In this document: positions 1 to 6,467 of the stretch, one piece after another
Position numbering within the stretch: the stretch's first letter is position 1
Layout of the letters: each line of letters opens with the position of its first letter
NCBI GenBank assembly: GCA_016869975.1
Contig: VGCZ01000009.1
Coordinates: 1-64,000 of the forward strand
Direction: 5' to 3'
Length of the DNA stretch: 64,000 nucleotides
Origin: Alphaproteobacteria bacterium
GTDB taxonomy: Bacteria; Pseudomonadota; Alphaproteobacteria; Reyranellales; Reyranellaceae
Notes under the pieces: model-generated
Told to the model about the DNA's origin: nothing
The model's database searches: none
What the model saw: only the letters and a program-made list of their open reading frames with translations
Position numbers and translations under genes: made by a program

Positions 1-1687
1 AGTCAGGGTGGATTTCGCTGTCCGAGTAAAAGCAGCGGCCAGCCTGTTCTTTCCACAGCTCGAAGCGCAGCAGGTCCTCGGCGTTCGTGGCTTCGCGTCC
101 CACCGCATCCCGATACTCTTCGCGAAGGCGATCTTTCGCCTTGTTGCGTCGCTCGATTCCGCTCGTGATCTTGTCGCGCTCTTCCTTGCTCTTGCCGACG
201 TCGCGCGCCAGCTCGATATGCATGGCACCCGGCAGCCCGTATTCGCGCACGATCGCGCGAACCTGCTTTAGGGCCTCGCTGAGCGCCTTGCGGGCGACGG
301 GATTGTTGATCGTGGAAAGATCGGTCTCGGGGCGACGCGTATGGTCATAGCCCACTGCCTTGCAGGCATCCGAATAGACGAGCCCTCGCATGAGATGGGG
401 TAGTATTTTGCGCGCAGCCTTGGACGAAATATGTCCGGCGCCTTTAAAAGCGGCGAAGTCACCGTCGATAACGCCCTTCATCATCGCTTCCAGCACCAAC
501 GGCTCGAAGCCGATCTCGTTCAACCCTGCCTGAATCGACTCGGGCGCCTCGCGGAAGGTGATGATCGCGGCGGCGCGGTCGATCTTGTCAGGCTGGTCCA
601 CAAGCGTCTTCCAGGCATTGCCCAGCACATTGCGGAATGCCTTGGTTCCGGCGGCTTGGTCGCGTGAGCGCGACGCGATCTCGCGTTTGCCCTCCTCCTC
701 GCGAGGCACATCGAACGAGTTCCCGTCGTCGAGCTTCAGTAGCCTGCGTAGCCGCTTGTAAGTCAGCTTGACTCCCGGCGCACCGAAGTCGGCCATCGCG
801 AGGGAGATTTCTTCGGCCGTCAGTGTCCTTTCGCTCCCTTCGGAGCGGACGCTCAGCGTGCATAACCGCGACGCAAGCCGGAACCTTTCGAACGATGGGC
901 TGTGCTTTGCTGCGCGGCGCTCGTCCGGCTCGAATGGGCAGAACCCGACCCGGTCGTCGCTGTCCTGCAACGGCCGTTGAAAGAACGCCGTCTCGATGAA
1001 CTGGCGCTGCAGGTCGGGATTCGCGATGGCGTTCCCCATCCGCCGCTGGCGATCGAATATCAAAGCGACTTCGCGCTCCAGATCGTCGCGCAAGACGGAG
1101 CGATCGAAATTGCCGTCGCGATTGCGCTTACGCACGGCGTAGGTCGCATCCTTGGCGAACATCTCGCCGACTGTGCGCCACTCATTCAGGTGCTCGCGCG
1201 TCTTCTCGATCGCGCCGAGCATCTTGGAAGACTCCTCGTCGGAGTTCTTGCCTCGGTCGCGTTTGCTATTCGACTTGAAGCCGCGATGCTTTGCGATATG
1301 ACCTAAGGCCACCGCCAACTCCTGCCCGTTAAGGGGGCGGTCCAGCGCCTCGACTCGCAATGTCCAGGGATTCAGGCCCACGGCCAGCGCTTTCTTTAGA
1401 TCGTCGATCAGCAGTCCGTGAACCTTGAACAGGGCCCGAACCCCGTTCATCCTCTGTCTCCGTCGCTTGAGTACGCGGCGTATCAGTCGATTCTGCCGCC
1501 TGATCTGATTCGTCGGTGTACGCTCCTTGGCAGTTTCCGGCGCATCGAAGCAGCGAACGCCCATTGCGACGATGCGGCCGTCGCCGCTGTCGACGTTCTC
1601 AATCATCGCCCAGCCGCACGAGGCGATGCCGAGATCGATGCCCAGCGTCAGACCTTCCCGCAATACGGGTTCGAACGATGCCGTCAT
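1..1687 (-). CDS. cas9: Cas9 endonuclease, type II-C-like (N-terminal 562 residues; 3' end beyond window)
   Basis: RNA-guided DNA endonuclease of a type II CRISPR system, cut by the left edge. The frame is open from ATG 1687 to base 2 with no stop. Visible domains in order: RuvC-I (LTLGIDLGIASCGW, catalytic Asp18), an Arg-rich bridge helix at about 61-80 (QIRRQNRLIRRVLKRRRQRM), a REC-type region with KHRGFKSNS near 133, RuvC-II (MHIELARD, Glu492), then the opening of HNH (GRCFYSDSEIHPD at the edge). The Asp18-Glu492 spacing matches compact type II-C enzymes such as Neisseria Cas9 (Asp16, Glu504; about 1,080 residues). The HNH His and RuvC-III are off the window. A GGGGA motif lies six bases before ATG. 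Base composition is less GC-rich than neighbours, suggesting transfer. Subtype II-C is inferred from size and spacing; cas1 and cas2 are not visible. Confidence 0.93.
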   Translation of the reverse strand, partial: MTASFEPVLREGLTLGIDLGIASCGWAMIENVDSGDGRIVAMGVRCFDAPETAKERTPTNQIRRQNRLIRRVLKRRRQRMNGVRALFKVHGLLIDDLKKALAVGLNPWTLRVEALDRPLNGQELAVALGHIAKHRGFKSNSKRDRGKNSDEESSKMLGAIEKTREHLNEWRTVGEMFAKDATYAVRKRNRDGNFDRSVLRDDLEREVALIFDRQRRMGNAIANPDLQRQFIETAFFQRPLQDSDDRVGFCPFEPDERRAAKHSPSFERFRLASRLCTLSVRSEGSERTLTAEEISLAMADFGAPGVKLTYKRLRRLLKLDDGNSFDVPREEEGKREIASRSRDQAAGTKAFRNVLGNAWKTLVDQPDKIDRAAAIITFREAPESIQAGLNEIGFEPLVLEAMMKGVIDGDFAAFKGAGHISSKAARKILPHLMRGLVYSDACKAVGYDHTRRPETDLSTINNPVARKALSEALKQVRAIVREYGLPGAMHIELARDVGKSKEERDKITSGIERRNKAKDRLREEYRDAVGREATNAEDLLRFELWKEQAGRCFYSDSEIHPD

Positions 1688-1713
1688 GGAGTTCCCCGAC
1701 TAGAGCAAGCATC

Positions 1714-1742
1714 TTGACGCAGACGGGCGGCAGTGCTCAAGT
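1714..1742 (+). promoter_or_regulatory. Candidate sigma-70-type promoter for the small RNA divergent from cas9
   Basis: TTGACG (1714-1719) and TCAAGT (1737-1742) are separated by 17 bases. The -35 is good and the -10 weak. The segment is nearly symmetric: on the minus strand TTGAGC and TCAAGA occupy the same bases with the same spacing and point at cas9. Overlapping face-to-face promoters for cas9 and the RNA are therefore possible. The start of transcription would fall near 1749. Confidence 0.35.
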
Positions 1743-1748
1743 ATCGAT

Positions 1749-1839
1749 GGGAAGTCGGTTGGGAAACCACGGTAAAGTGGTGATCCACTGAAGGTTCAAA
1801 CCCCGGACGCGGAAACGCGCTCCGGGGTTTTCCTCTTTT
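1749..1839 (+). ncRNA. Candidate tracrRNA (short, terminator-ended, no ORF, divergent from cas9)
   Basis: A stretch directly upstream of cas9 and divergent from it has the layout of a tracrRNA gene: a possible promoter at 1714-1742, no credible ORF, several small stem-loops and a strong intrinsic terminator. Visible helices are GGTT/AACC (1757-1768), CCAC/GTGG (1767-1780) or the alternative GTGG/CCAC (1777-1788), then the terminal hairpin 1801-1827. If correct, the anti-repeat should lie in about 1749-1790 and the CRISPR repeat should contain sequence complementary to it. Repeat and array are outside the window, so the pairing cannot be tested here. It could instead be an unrelated small RNA. 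Confidence 0.5.
1801..1839 (+). terminator. Strong Rho-independent terminator with GAAA tetraloop
   Basis: CCCCGGA (1801-1807) pairs with TCCGGGG (1821-1827). Inside, CGCG (1808-1811) pairs with CGCG (1816-1819) around a GAAA loop, leaving one bulged C. The tract TTTTCCTCTTTT follows at 1828-1839. The T-run is on the plus strand only, so it ends a plus-strand transcript starting between cas9 and this point. Confidence 0.85.
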
Positions 1840-2012
1840 ATGGTTGCATTAGGCGGAAGCGGTTGCAGTGCCCATTGCTGTATCTCGGGATCGCCGATGG
1901 TCTGCGGCGCGGCGTATGGTATGCTTTCCAGCCTTTCCCCGAACCCGCAAGAAGCGAGCTTGAGCAATCTGGTCTGTGGGCCTGCAGCCTGACGCTAGAA
2001 GCTGCTTTTTCA

Positions 2013-2029
2013 TTCTGCAAATTGCAGAA
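2013..2029. repeat. Perfect 8-bp inverted repeat, possible operator
   Basis: TTCTGCAA, one central A, then TTGCAGAA. The AT-rich palindrome sits in an otherwise GC-rich gene-free region between cas9 and tRNA-Glu. It could be an operator, part of a degraded CRISPR-type repeat or chance; no second copy is visible in the window. Confidence 0.5.
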
Positions 2030-2249
2030 ATGGTTCGACGATTCTGGCGACTTAATCGAGAGGGCCACAGGCGGCGCGCGCTCACTCGTTCGGGGGTACC
2101 CCGGGGGGTGGGGGGCCAAATGTCGACGAGGAGTTGCGCAGGCGTCACCAAAGTCTCGCAATGCTCAAGATTGTGTGCCGCGAAAGGCGCATCATGTAGC
2201 GCGCTGGGTACCGCTGGCGCCTGACGCTGGCACTCACGCCCTGAAGCTC

Positions 2250-2301
2250 GCGCCGATCCGGCGCATCCCAACGGCCCCGCCCGGTAGCTTCGAGGCGGGG
2301 C
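2250..2301 (+). other. Two consecutive GC-rich hairpins (second terminator-like)
   Basis: GCGCCG-ATC-CGGCGC (2250-2264) is followed by GCCCCGCC (2274-2281) pairing with GGCGGGGC (2294-2301). The plus strand continues TTCGCGTTT, a poor U-tract. On the minus strand the second hairpin lies about 115 bases after the tRNA-Glu 3' end and could be its terminator. Direction is undecided. Confidence 0.4.
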
Positions 2302-2416
2302 TTCGCGTTTGGGCGCGGCGAGTGGATCGAGGGGCTTTCCTGCAACGCCTATTACCGACGCATTACCGAAATGAGACGAAGTTGCTTGCGTGTAGCAGCT
2401 AAGCCTTTGAAATGAT

Positions 2417-2492
2417 TGGCGCCCCCTACGGGATTCGAACCCGTGTTTCAGCCTTGAGAGGGCCGCGTCCTGGGCCTCTAGACGAAGGGGGC
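2417..2492 (-). tRNA. tRNA-Glu (anticodon CTC)
   Basis: A 76-base cloverleaf reads 5'-to-3' on the minus strand. The acceptor stem GCCCCCT pairs with AGGGGGC, followed by discriminator G and an encoded CCA. The D-arm follows, then the anticodon stem CGGCC/GGCTG with loop CTCTCAA (anticodon CTC), and the T-arm with GTTCGAATC. The layout matches bacterial tRNA-Glu. Its 3' end faces the Cas9 region, the usual side for integrase-driven island insertion. Confidence 0.95.
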
Positions 2493-2520
2493 GGAGGCCG
2501 GAGCCGGGCTTTTAGGCCAT

Positions 2521-2787
2521 GAATCCCTGCCGCGCAACCCCGGTCCGTCGGACAAGCTGTTCCGCGAGGAGGGCGAATTCGAGGCTGATCTCGAGGAGAC
2601 GATTGATTTCCTGCGCCGCCAGGTGCCGGCCGATCCGGCGTAGCTCCTGCTGGTGCCCGGTGATCCAGAGTACGCCGAGAAGGAGAACCGCCTGCGCGAT
2701 CGCATCCCGGTCCCGCGCATGCTGGTCGACCAGATCCGCGACGTCTGCCGTAACAGCAATGCGGCGTATCTGCTGGAGGGCGGTTGA
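2521..2787 (+). pseudogene. C-terminal remnant of a malate/L-lactate (Ldh-family) dehydrogenase
   Basis: The plus-strand frame ending TGA 2785-2787 reads like the C-terminus of Ldh-family oxidoreductases (FEADLEETIDFLRR, VPADPA, LLLVPGDPEYAEKENRLR, IPVPRML, NAAYLL). It has no N-terminal catalytic part and is broken by an in-frame TAG at 2641-2643, exactly between VPADPA and LLLVPGDPE. It starts 28 bases from tRNA-Glu, so the 5' part was lost, possibly by an insertion or deletion at the tRNA. Recognition is from the family pattern, not a search. Confidence 0.68.
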
Positions 2788-2872
2788 GGCGTCGAGCGGC
2801 CCCTTCATCCCAGACCCATCTACCGCGAGGGGAGAAGGGAGGATGACGCGCTGCGCTCACTGAGCGGGCGCC

Positions 2873-4438
2873 TCAGTCCGCGCCGCGCATGTCCCTGCGC
2901 TGCGAGCGCGACAGGATGTAGGCGGGCAGCAGCGCCAGCAGCGTGACGCCGCCCACGACCATAAACGTGTCCTGGAAGGCCAAGGTCTGGCTCTGCGCGT
3001 GCACCACGGTGCCCAAGTAATCGAGCGCCGCGTTGTGGCGGATGCGCTCGGTGAGGCCCACGGTCTTCAGCAGGGTCTCGACCTGGTGCACCAGGCGGTC
3101 GGTGGCGTGGTTGGCGTAGTCCTGCGTCGCCGTCAGCGCCTCGGCATGGAAACGGCCGCGCGTCTCGAGCACGGCGACGAAAGAGACGGTGCCTAGCGCG
3201 CCGCCGAGCTGGCGCATGAAGTTGGTGGCGCCCGCGCCCTGGCGCACCTTGTCGGGCGGCAGCACCTTCAGCGACGAGGCGTTGAGGCTGGGATTGATGA
3301 AGCCCAGGCCGAGCCGCGAGACCATGGTGACGAGCACCAGAGTCCAGAACACCGTGTTGACGTCGGCCAGGCTCATGAAGTGGAAGCCGATCGCAAAGAT
3401 GATCAGCCCGCCCATGATCATCAGCGCCGGCGGCAACACGTCGGCCATGCGGCCGGCGATCGGGAAGATGAACGCCAGCATCAGGCCGGCCGGCATCATC
3501 ATCAGGCCGGAGACCAACGGCGTGAAACCCTGCGTGGTCTGCACGAAGACCGGCACGAGATAGGTCGAGCCCATCATGCAGGCGCCGAAGATGAAGGCGA
3601 CGATGCCGGCCGAGGCGAACTGGCCGTTGGCGAACATGCGCACGTCGAGCAGCGGCCGGTCGGTGCGCAACTCCCACAGCACGAAGAGTATCGAGGCCAC
3701 CGTGCCGCCGGCCAGGCGCGCGACGATGGTGTCGGAGTCCCAGCCCTCGCTCTGGCCGTAGGCGAAGCCGGTCATGATTCCGAACAGCGCCGCGCCGATC
3801 AGGAAGAAGCCGATCCAGTCGAAGCGCGGCACCGTCTTGGGCAGTGGCTGGGTCGGCATGAACAGCGAGCCCAGGATGCCGGCCAGCAGGCAGAAGGGCA
3901 GGGCGACGTAGAAGACGTAGCGCCAGGAGAAGAACTCGATCATCAGCCCGCCCAGGGTCGGGCCGATCGCCGGCGCGAAGACCACGCCCAGGCCGAAAGT
4001 ACCCATCGCCATGCCGCGGCGCTCCGGCGGGAAGACGCTGAAGATGATCGCCATGACCAGCGGCTGGCCGACACCCGAGGAGAAGCCCTGCAGCACGCGG
4101 GCGAAGATCAGCACGTCCTCGTTGGGCGCGCTGCCACCCAGCACCGCCCCGCAGGAGAAGATGGCGAGCGAGCCGATGAAGGTGCGGCGTTCGCCCAGCA
4201 CGCCCACCACCCAGGCGCTGAGCAGCATGCCGAAGGTCATGGTCGCGGCGAAGGCCGACGACATCCATTGCGCCATGTCCTGGCCGATGCCGAAGGCGCC
4301 CATGACATCAGGTACGGCGACGTTCACCGTGGTCATGCTGAGCACCATGGCAACGACACCGACCATGCCGGTGACGGTGACGAGCCACCGATAGGACGGG
4401 CCGTAGCGTTCGGCCAGCACCTCGGTGCTATCGTACAT
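2873..4438 (-). CDS. DHA2-family MFS drug efflux transporter (EmrB/QacA-like)
   Basis: Inner-membrane proton-driven exporter of 521 residues, the usual length for 14-helix DHA2 proteins. A GERR loop (about 82-85) sits at the motif A position, and the antiporter motif C GTFGLGVVFAPAIGPTLGG covers about 146-164. Hydrophobic segments run through the whole chain. Its start overlaps by 11 bases the stop of the membrane-fusion gene transcribed just before it, so the pair is co-translated and probably forms an EmrAB-type tripartite pump with a TolC-like channel elsewhere. The substrate is unknown. No regulator gene is adjacent. Confidence 0.93.
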   Translation of the reverse strand: MYDSTEVLAERYGPSYRWLVTVTGMVGVVAMVLSMTTVNVAVPDVMGAFGIGQDMAQWMSSAFAATMTFGMLLSAWVVGVLGERRTFIGSLAIFSCGAVLGGSAPNEDVLIFARVLQGFSSGVGQPLVMAIIFSVFPPERRGMAMGTFGLGVVFAPAIGPTLGGLMIEFFSWRYVFYVALPFCLLAGILGSLFMPTQPLPKTVPRFDWIGFFLIGAALFGIMTGFAYGQSEGWDSDTIVARLAGGTVASILFVLWELRTDRPLLDVRMFANGQFASAGIVAFIFGACMMGSTYLVPVFVQTTQGFTPLVSGLMMMPAGLMLAFIFPIAGRMADVLPPALMIMGGLIIFAIGFHFMSLADVNTVFWTLVLVTMVSRLGLGFINPSLNASSLKVLPPDKVRQGAGATNFMRQLGGALGTVSFVAVLETRGRFHAEALTATQDYANHATDRLVHQVETLLKTVGLTERIRHNAALDYLGTVVHAQSQTLAFQDTFMVVGGVTLLALLPAYILSRSQRRDMRGAD

Positions 4439-5504
4439 CGATCGCGATCTCGACCATCATGCCGGGCGACAGCATCTTCGGCCGCTCGACGAAGTCGATC
4501 TTCACCGGCACGCGCTGGGTGATCTTGGTGAAATTGCCGCTGGGGTTGGGCGTCGGCAGCAGGGCGAAGCGCGCGGTGGTCGAGCTGCCGATACGCGCGA
4601 CGCGACCGATAAAGCGCTCGTTCGGATAGGCGTCGACGGTGACCTCGACCGGCTGGCCGACGCGCAGGTATCGGATGCGCGTCTCCTTGATGTTGGCCTC
4701 GATCCACACGTCGTTGGGATCGTGCAGCATCAGGATGCGCTGGCCCGGCCCGACATACTCGCCGGCCAGCATGAACGTGCGGTCGATGATGGCGGCGATC
4801 GGGCTGCGGATCGTGCGGTCCTCGACATCGACCAGCTGCTGGCGCAGCTGCGATTGCAGGTTGGCCTCGGCGTGCGCCAGCCCGGCGACCTGGCCGTCGA
4901 TCACCGCCAGCCGGTCGCGCTCGGCCAACGCCTCCGCCAGCGCGCCCTCGGCCTGCGTGCGTTCGGCGTCGAGGCGCAGGCGCTGATTCTGCAGGCGCGT
5001 CACGGCGGCCTGTGCCGTCTCCAGTTGCTTGTCGGTGATGACCCGGCGCTCGTAGAGCTGCTTGCTGCGCTCCAACTCCTGGTTGGCCAGCAGGATGTCG
5101 GAATCGAGCATGTCGCGCGCCGCCTGGGTGACCTTGACGCCCGAGGCGCGCGTGCGCGCCTTCGCCTCGGCCTGGTTCTCGATCAGCTTGCGCTCGGCCA
5201 GCAGACGGGCGCGGTCGGCCTGGATCGACTGGATCTGCGCCCGCAGCGCCTCGGCGCGCAATATCGCGGTGCGGTCGTCGATGCGGGCGACGACCTGGTT
5301 GGCCTCGACGCGCATGCCCTCACGCACCGGCACCTCGACCAGCCATCCCTCGGCGCGGCTCGACATGGTGACGATATCGGCGGTGACGCGCGCGTCGGTT
5401 TCGTAGACGTGCGTCGAGCGCAGATAGACTTCGTACCCGCCGAAGACGAGGACGACGGCGAGGATCGCGCCAATGACCAGCAGCCGCACCCGCTGGCGAC
5501 CCAT
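4428..5504 (-). CDS. HlyD/EmrA-family membrane-fusion protein
   Basis: Periplasmic adaptor of 358 residues. One N-terminal membrane anchor (about 7-23) is followed by the biotinyl-lipoyl-like segment near 35-75, a long alpha-helical coiled-coil rich in Glu, Arg, Ala and Gln (about 85-210), and the beta-barrel with RIRYLRVGQPVEVTVDAYP near 280-300. It precedes and overlaps the DHA2 transporter, the standard emrA-emrB order. The ATG at 5504 has only a weak purine-rich RBS. It links the inner-membrane carrier to an outer-membrane channel that is not encoded nearby. Confidence 0.9.
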   Translation of the reverse strand: MGRQRVRLLVIGAILAVVLVFGGYEVYLRSTHVYETDARVTADIVTMSSRAEGWLVEVPVREGMRVEANQVVARIDDRTAILRAEALRAQIQSIQADRARLLAERKLIENQAEAKARTRASGVKVTQAARDMLDSDILLANQELERSKQLYERRVITDKQLETAQAAVTRLQNQRLRLDAERTQAEGALAEALAERDRLAVIDGQVAGLAHAEANLQSQLRQQLVDVEDRTIRSPIAAIIDRTFMLAGEYVGPGQRILMLHDPNDVWIEANIKETRIRYLRVGQPVEVTVDAYPNERFIGRVARIGSSTTARFALLPTPNPSGNFTKITQRVPVKIDFVERPKMLSPGMMVEIAIDVR

Positions 5505-5642
5505 TCGGCCCCGGCCGGCCTGCGTTTCCGGCCTATATTTCAGTGACCCGTCGATGCGCGTATCGTCCCGATGCTCATCTTGTGATCATCCGCTCACCGG
5601 CGTCCCTGTTCAATAACCTTCCGACACAGGGCTGCTACGCAG

Positions 5643-5987
5643 TCAGGGAAGCTCCAGGCTGACCACCACGGCGGCGTTGGCGATGACTGCAATGTCGCCC
5701 AGTTCCTCATCCGGCACGTCAAGACCGCCCTTTACCGCCTTCACGGTGACGATGCCGTGCGGCAGGGAGGCCTTGACCGCCGCGATATCGACCTCGTCGG
5801 GCCGCTGCACGCCGATCGTGACCTCGACAAACATCGAGGTCTTGGGGTTCACCTTCAGCGTGCGCAACACGGTCAGCGAGCTGTGATGGATCGCGTCCTG
5901 GACCGCCCTGAGGGCCGCCTTGGTGTAGTCGCCGCCGTGCAGGTCGTTGCCGGTGCCCATCTCGAGGATGACGCGCTTGATCGCCAT
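5643..5987 (-). CDS. Lin0512-family conserved protein, second tandem copy
   Basis: Small protein of 114 residues of the uncharacterised Lin0512 (TIGR02058) family. It starts MAIKRVILEMGTGND, contains HGGDYTKAALRAVQDAI and ends with a hydrophobic strand (NAAVVVSLELP). No signal peptide or membrane segment is visible. GAGGAGA precedes ATG 5987. It lies 11 bases behind a clear paralogue with the same length and motif order, so the two are one operon and may form a hetero-oligomer. Function is unknown; family assignment is by sequence pattern. Confidence 0.85.
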   Translation of the reverse strand: MAIKRVILEMGTGNDLHGGDYTKAALRAVQDAIHHSSLTVLRTLKVNPKTSMFVEVTIGVQRPDEVDIAAVKASLPHGIVTVKAVKGGLDVPDEELGDIAVIANAAVVVSLELP

Positions 5988-5998
5988 GGCCGGTCTCC

Positions 5999-6340
5999 TC
6001 AGGGCAGGTCGAGCCGCACGACGGCGGCGGCGTTGGCCATGACCGTGACGTCGGTACCGGCGGCGTTGGGAATCTCCAGCCCGCCCTCGACGACGGTGAC
6101 CGTGCCGGTGCCGTGCGGCAGCACCGCCAGTACCTCGGCCTTGTCGACCTTGTCCGGCTTCGGCACGCCGATGGTGACGTCGACCCGCATCGAGTCGACT
6201 GGCTTGCCCAGCGCGTCGGCCACGGTCAGGGAGTTGTGCCACAGCGCGTCCTTCAGGGCGCGCACAGCGGCCTTGGTGTAGTCGCCGCCGCGGATGTCGG
6301 TGCCCATGCCGATCTCCAGCACTACGCGCCTGTAGGCCAT
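5999..6340 (-). CDS. Lin0512-family conserved protein, first tandem copy
   Basis: Paralogue of the downstream gene, 113 residues. It starts MAYRRVVLEIGMGTD, has RGGDYTKAAVRALKDAL near 17-33 and ends NAAAVVRLDLP. The conserved GxGTD and GGDYTKAA motifs are in the same places in both copies, while the middle diverges, suggesting an old duplication with distinct roles. The ATG at 6340 follows GGGGACGAAGACA. A divergent alpha/beta-hydrolase starts about 130 bases away. Function is unknown. Confidence 0.85.
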   Translation of the reverse strand: MAYRRVVLEIGMGTDIRGGDYTKAAVRALKDALWHNSLTVADALGKPVDSMRVDVTIGVPKPDKVDKAEVLAVLPHGTGTVTVVEGGLEIPNAAGTDVTVMANAAAVVRLDLP

Positions 6341-6467
6341 TGTCTTCGTCCCCGTTCGTGTCGAGCCGGCCGCGACTGTAGGCGGGTTGCAGCGGGCATG
6401 CCACGACGCGAAACCGGCGGGCAGCCATGCCTGCGAAGCGGTCGGGCTGCATGCTAGAAAACGCGCC

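Larger units (their letters stand above)
1840..2416. other. Gene-free stretch between the candidate tracrRNA and tRNA-Glu
   Basis: No credible protein gene is seen; the longest open frame (1863-2402, plus) has no recognisable motif, RBS or family-like composition. The stretch holds a perfect inverted repeat at 2013-2029, two GC-rich hairpins at 2250-2301 and a G-run (2092-2115). At 2367-2415 a short patch resembles, from memory, pieces of the Neisseria meningitidis tracrRNA. No direct repeats with CRISPR-like regularity were found. Confidence 0.6.

Noticed and set aside
1863-2402. 179-residue open frame beside tRNA-Glu
   Set aside because: No RBS, no recognisable motif and a low-complexity composition; it spans hairpins and a G-run. 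Treated as noncoding.
1840-2416. Remnant CRISPR array or leader between cas9 and tRNA-Glu
   Set aside because: Single copies of short motifs only; no segment of 20 or more bases recurs at a regular spacing.
2519-2863. 114-residue plus-strand frame (MNPCRATPVRR...)
   Set aside because: Arg/Ser-rich and out of frame with the Ldh-like remnant, which explains the same bases better.
3380-5546. Long plus-strand frames (380 and 373 residues) opposite the efflux genes
   Set aside because: Composition dominated by Arg, His, Gln, Asp and Ala without hydrophobic core; they mirror codon-position bias of emrA/emrB-like genes on the other strand.
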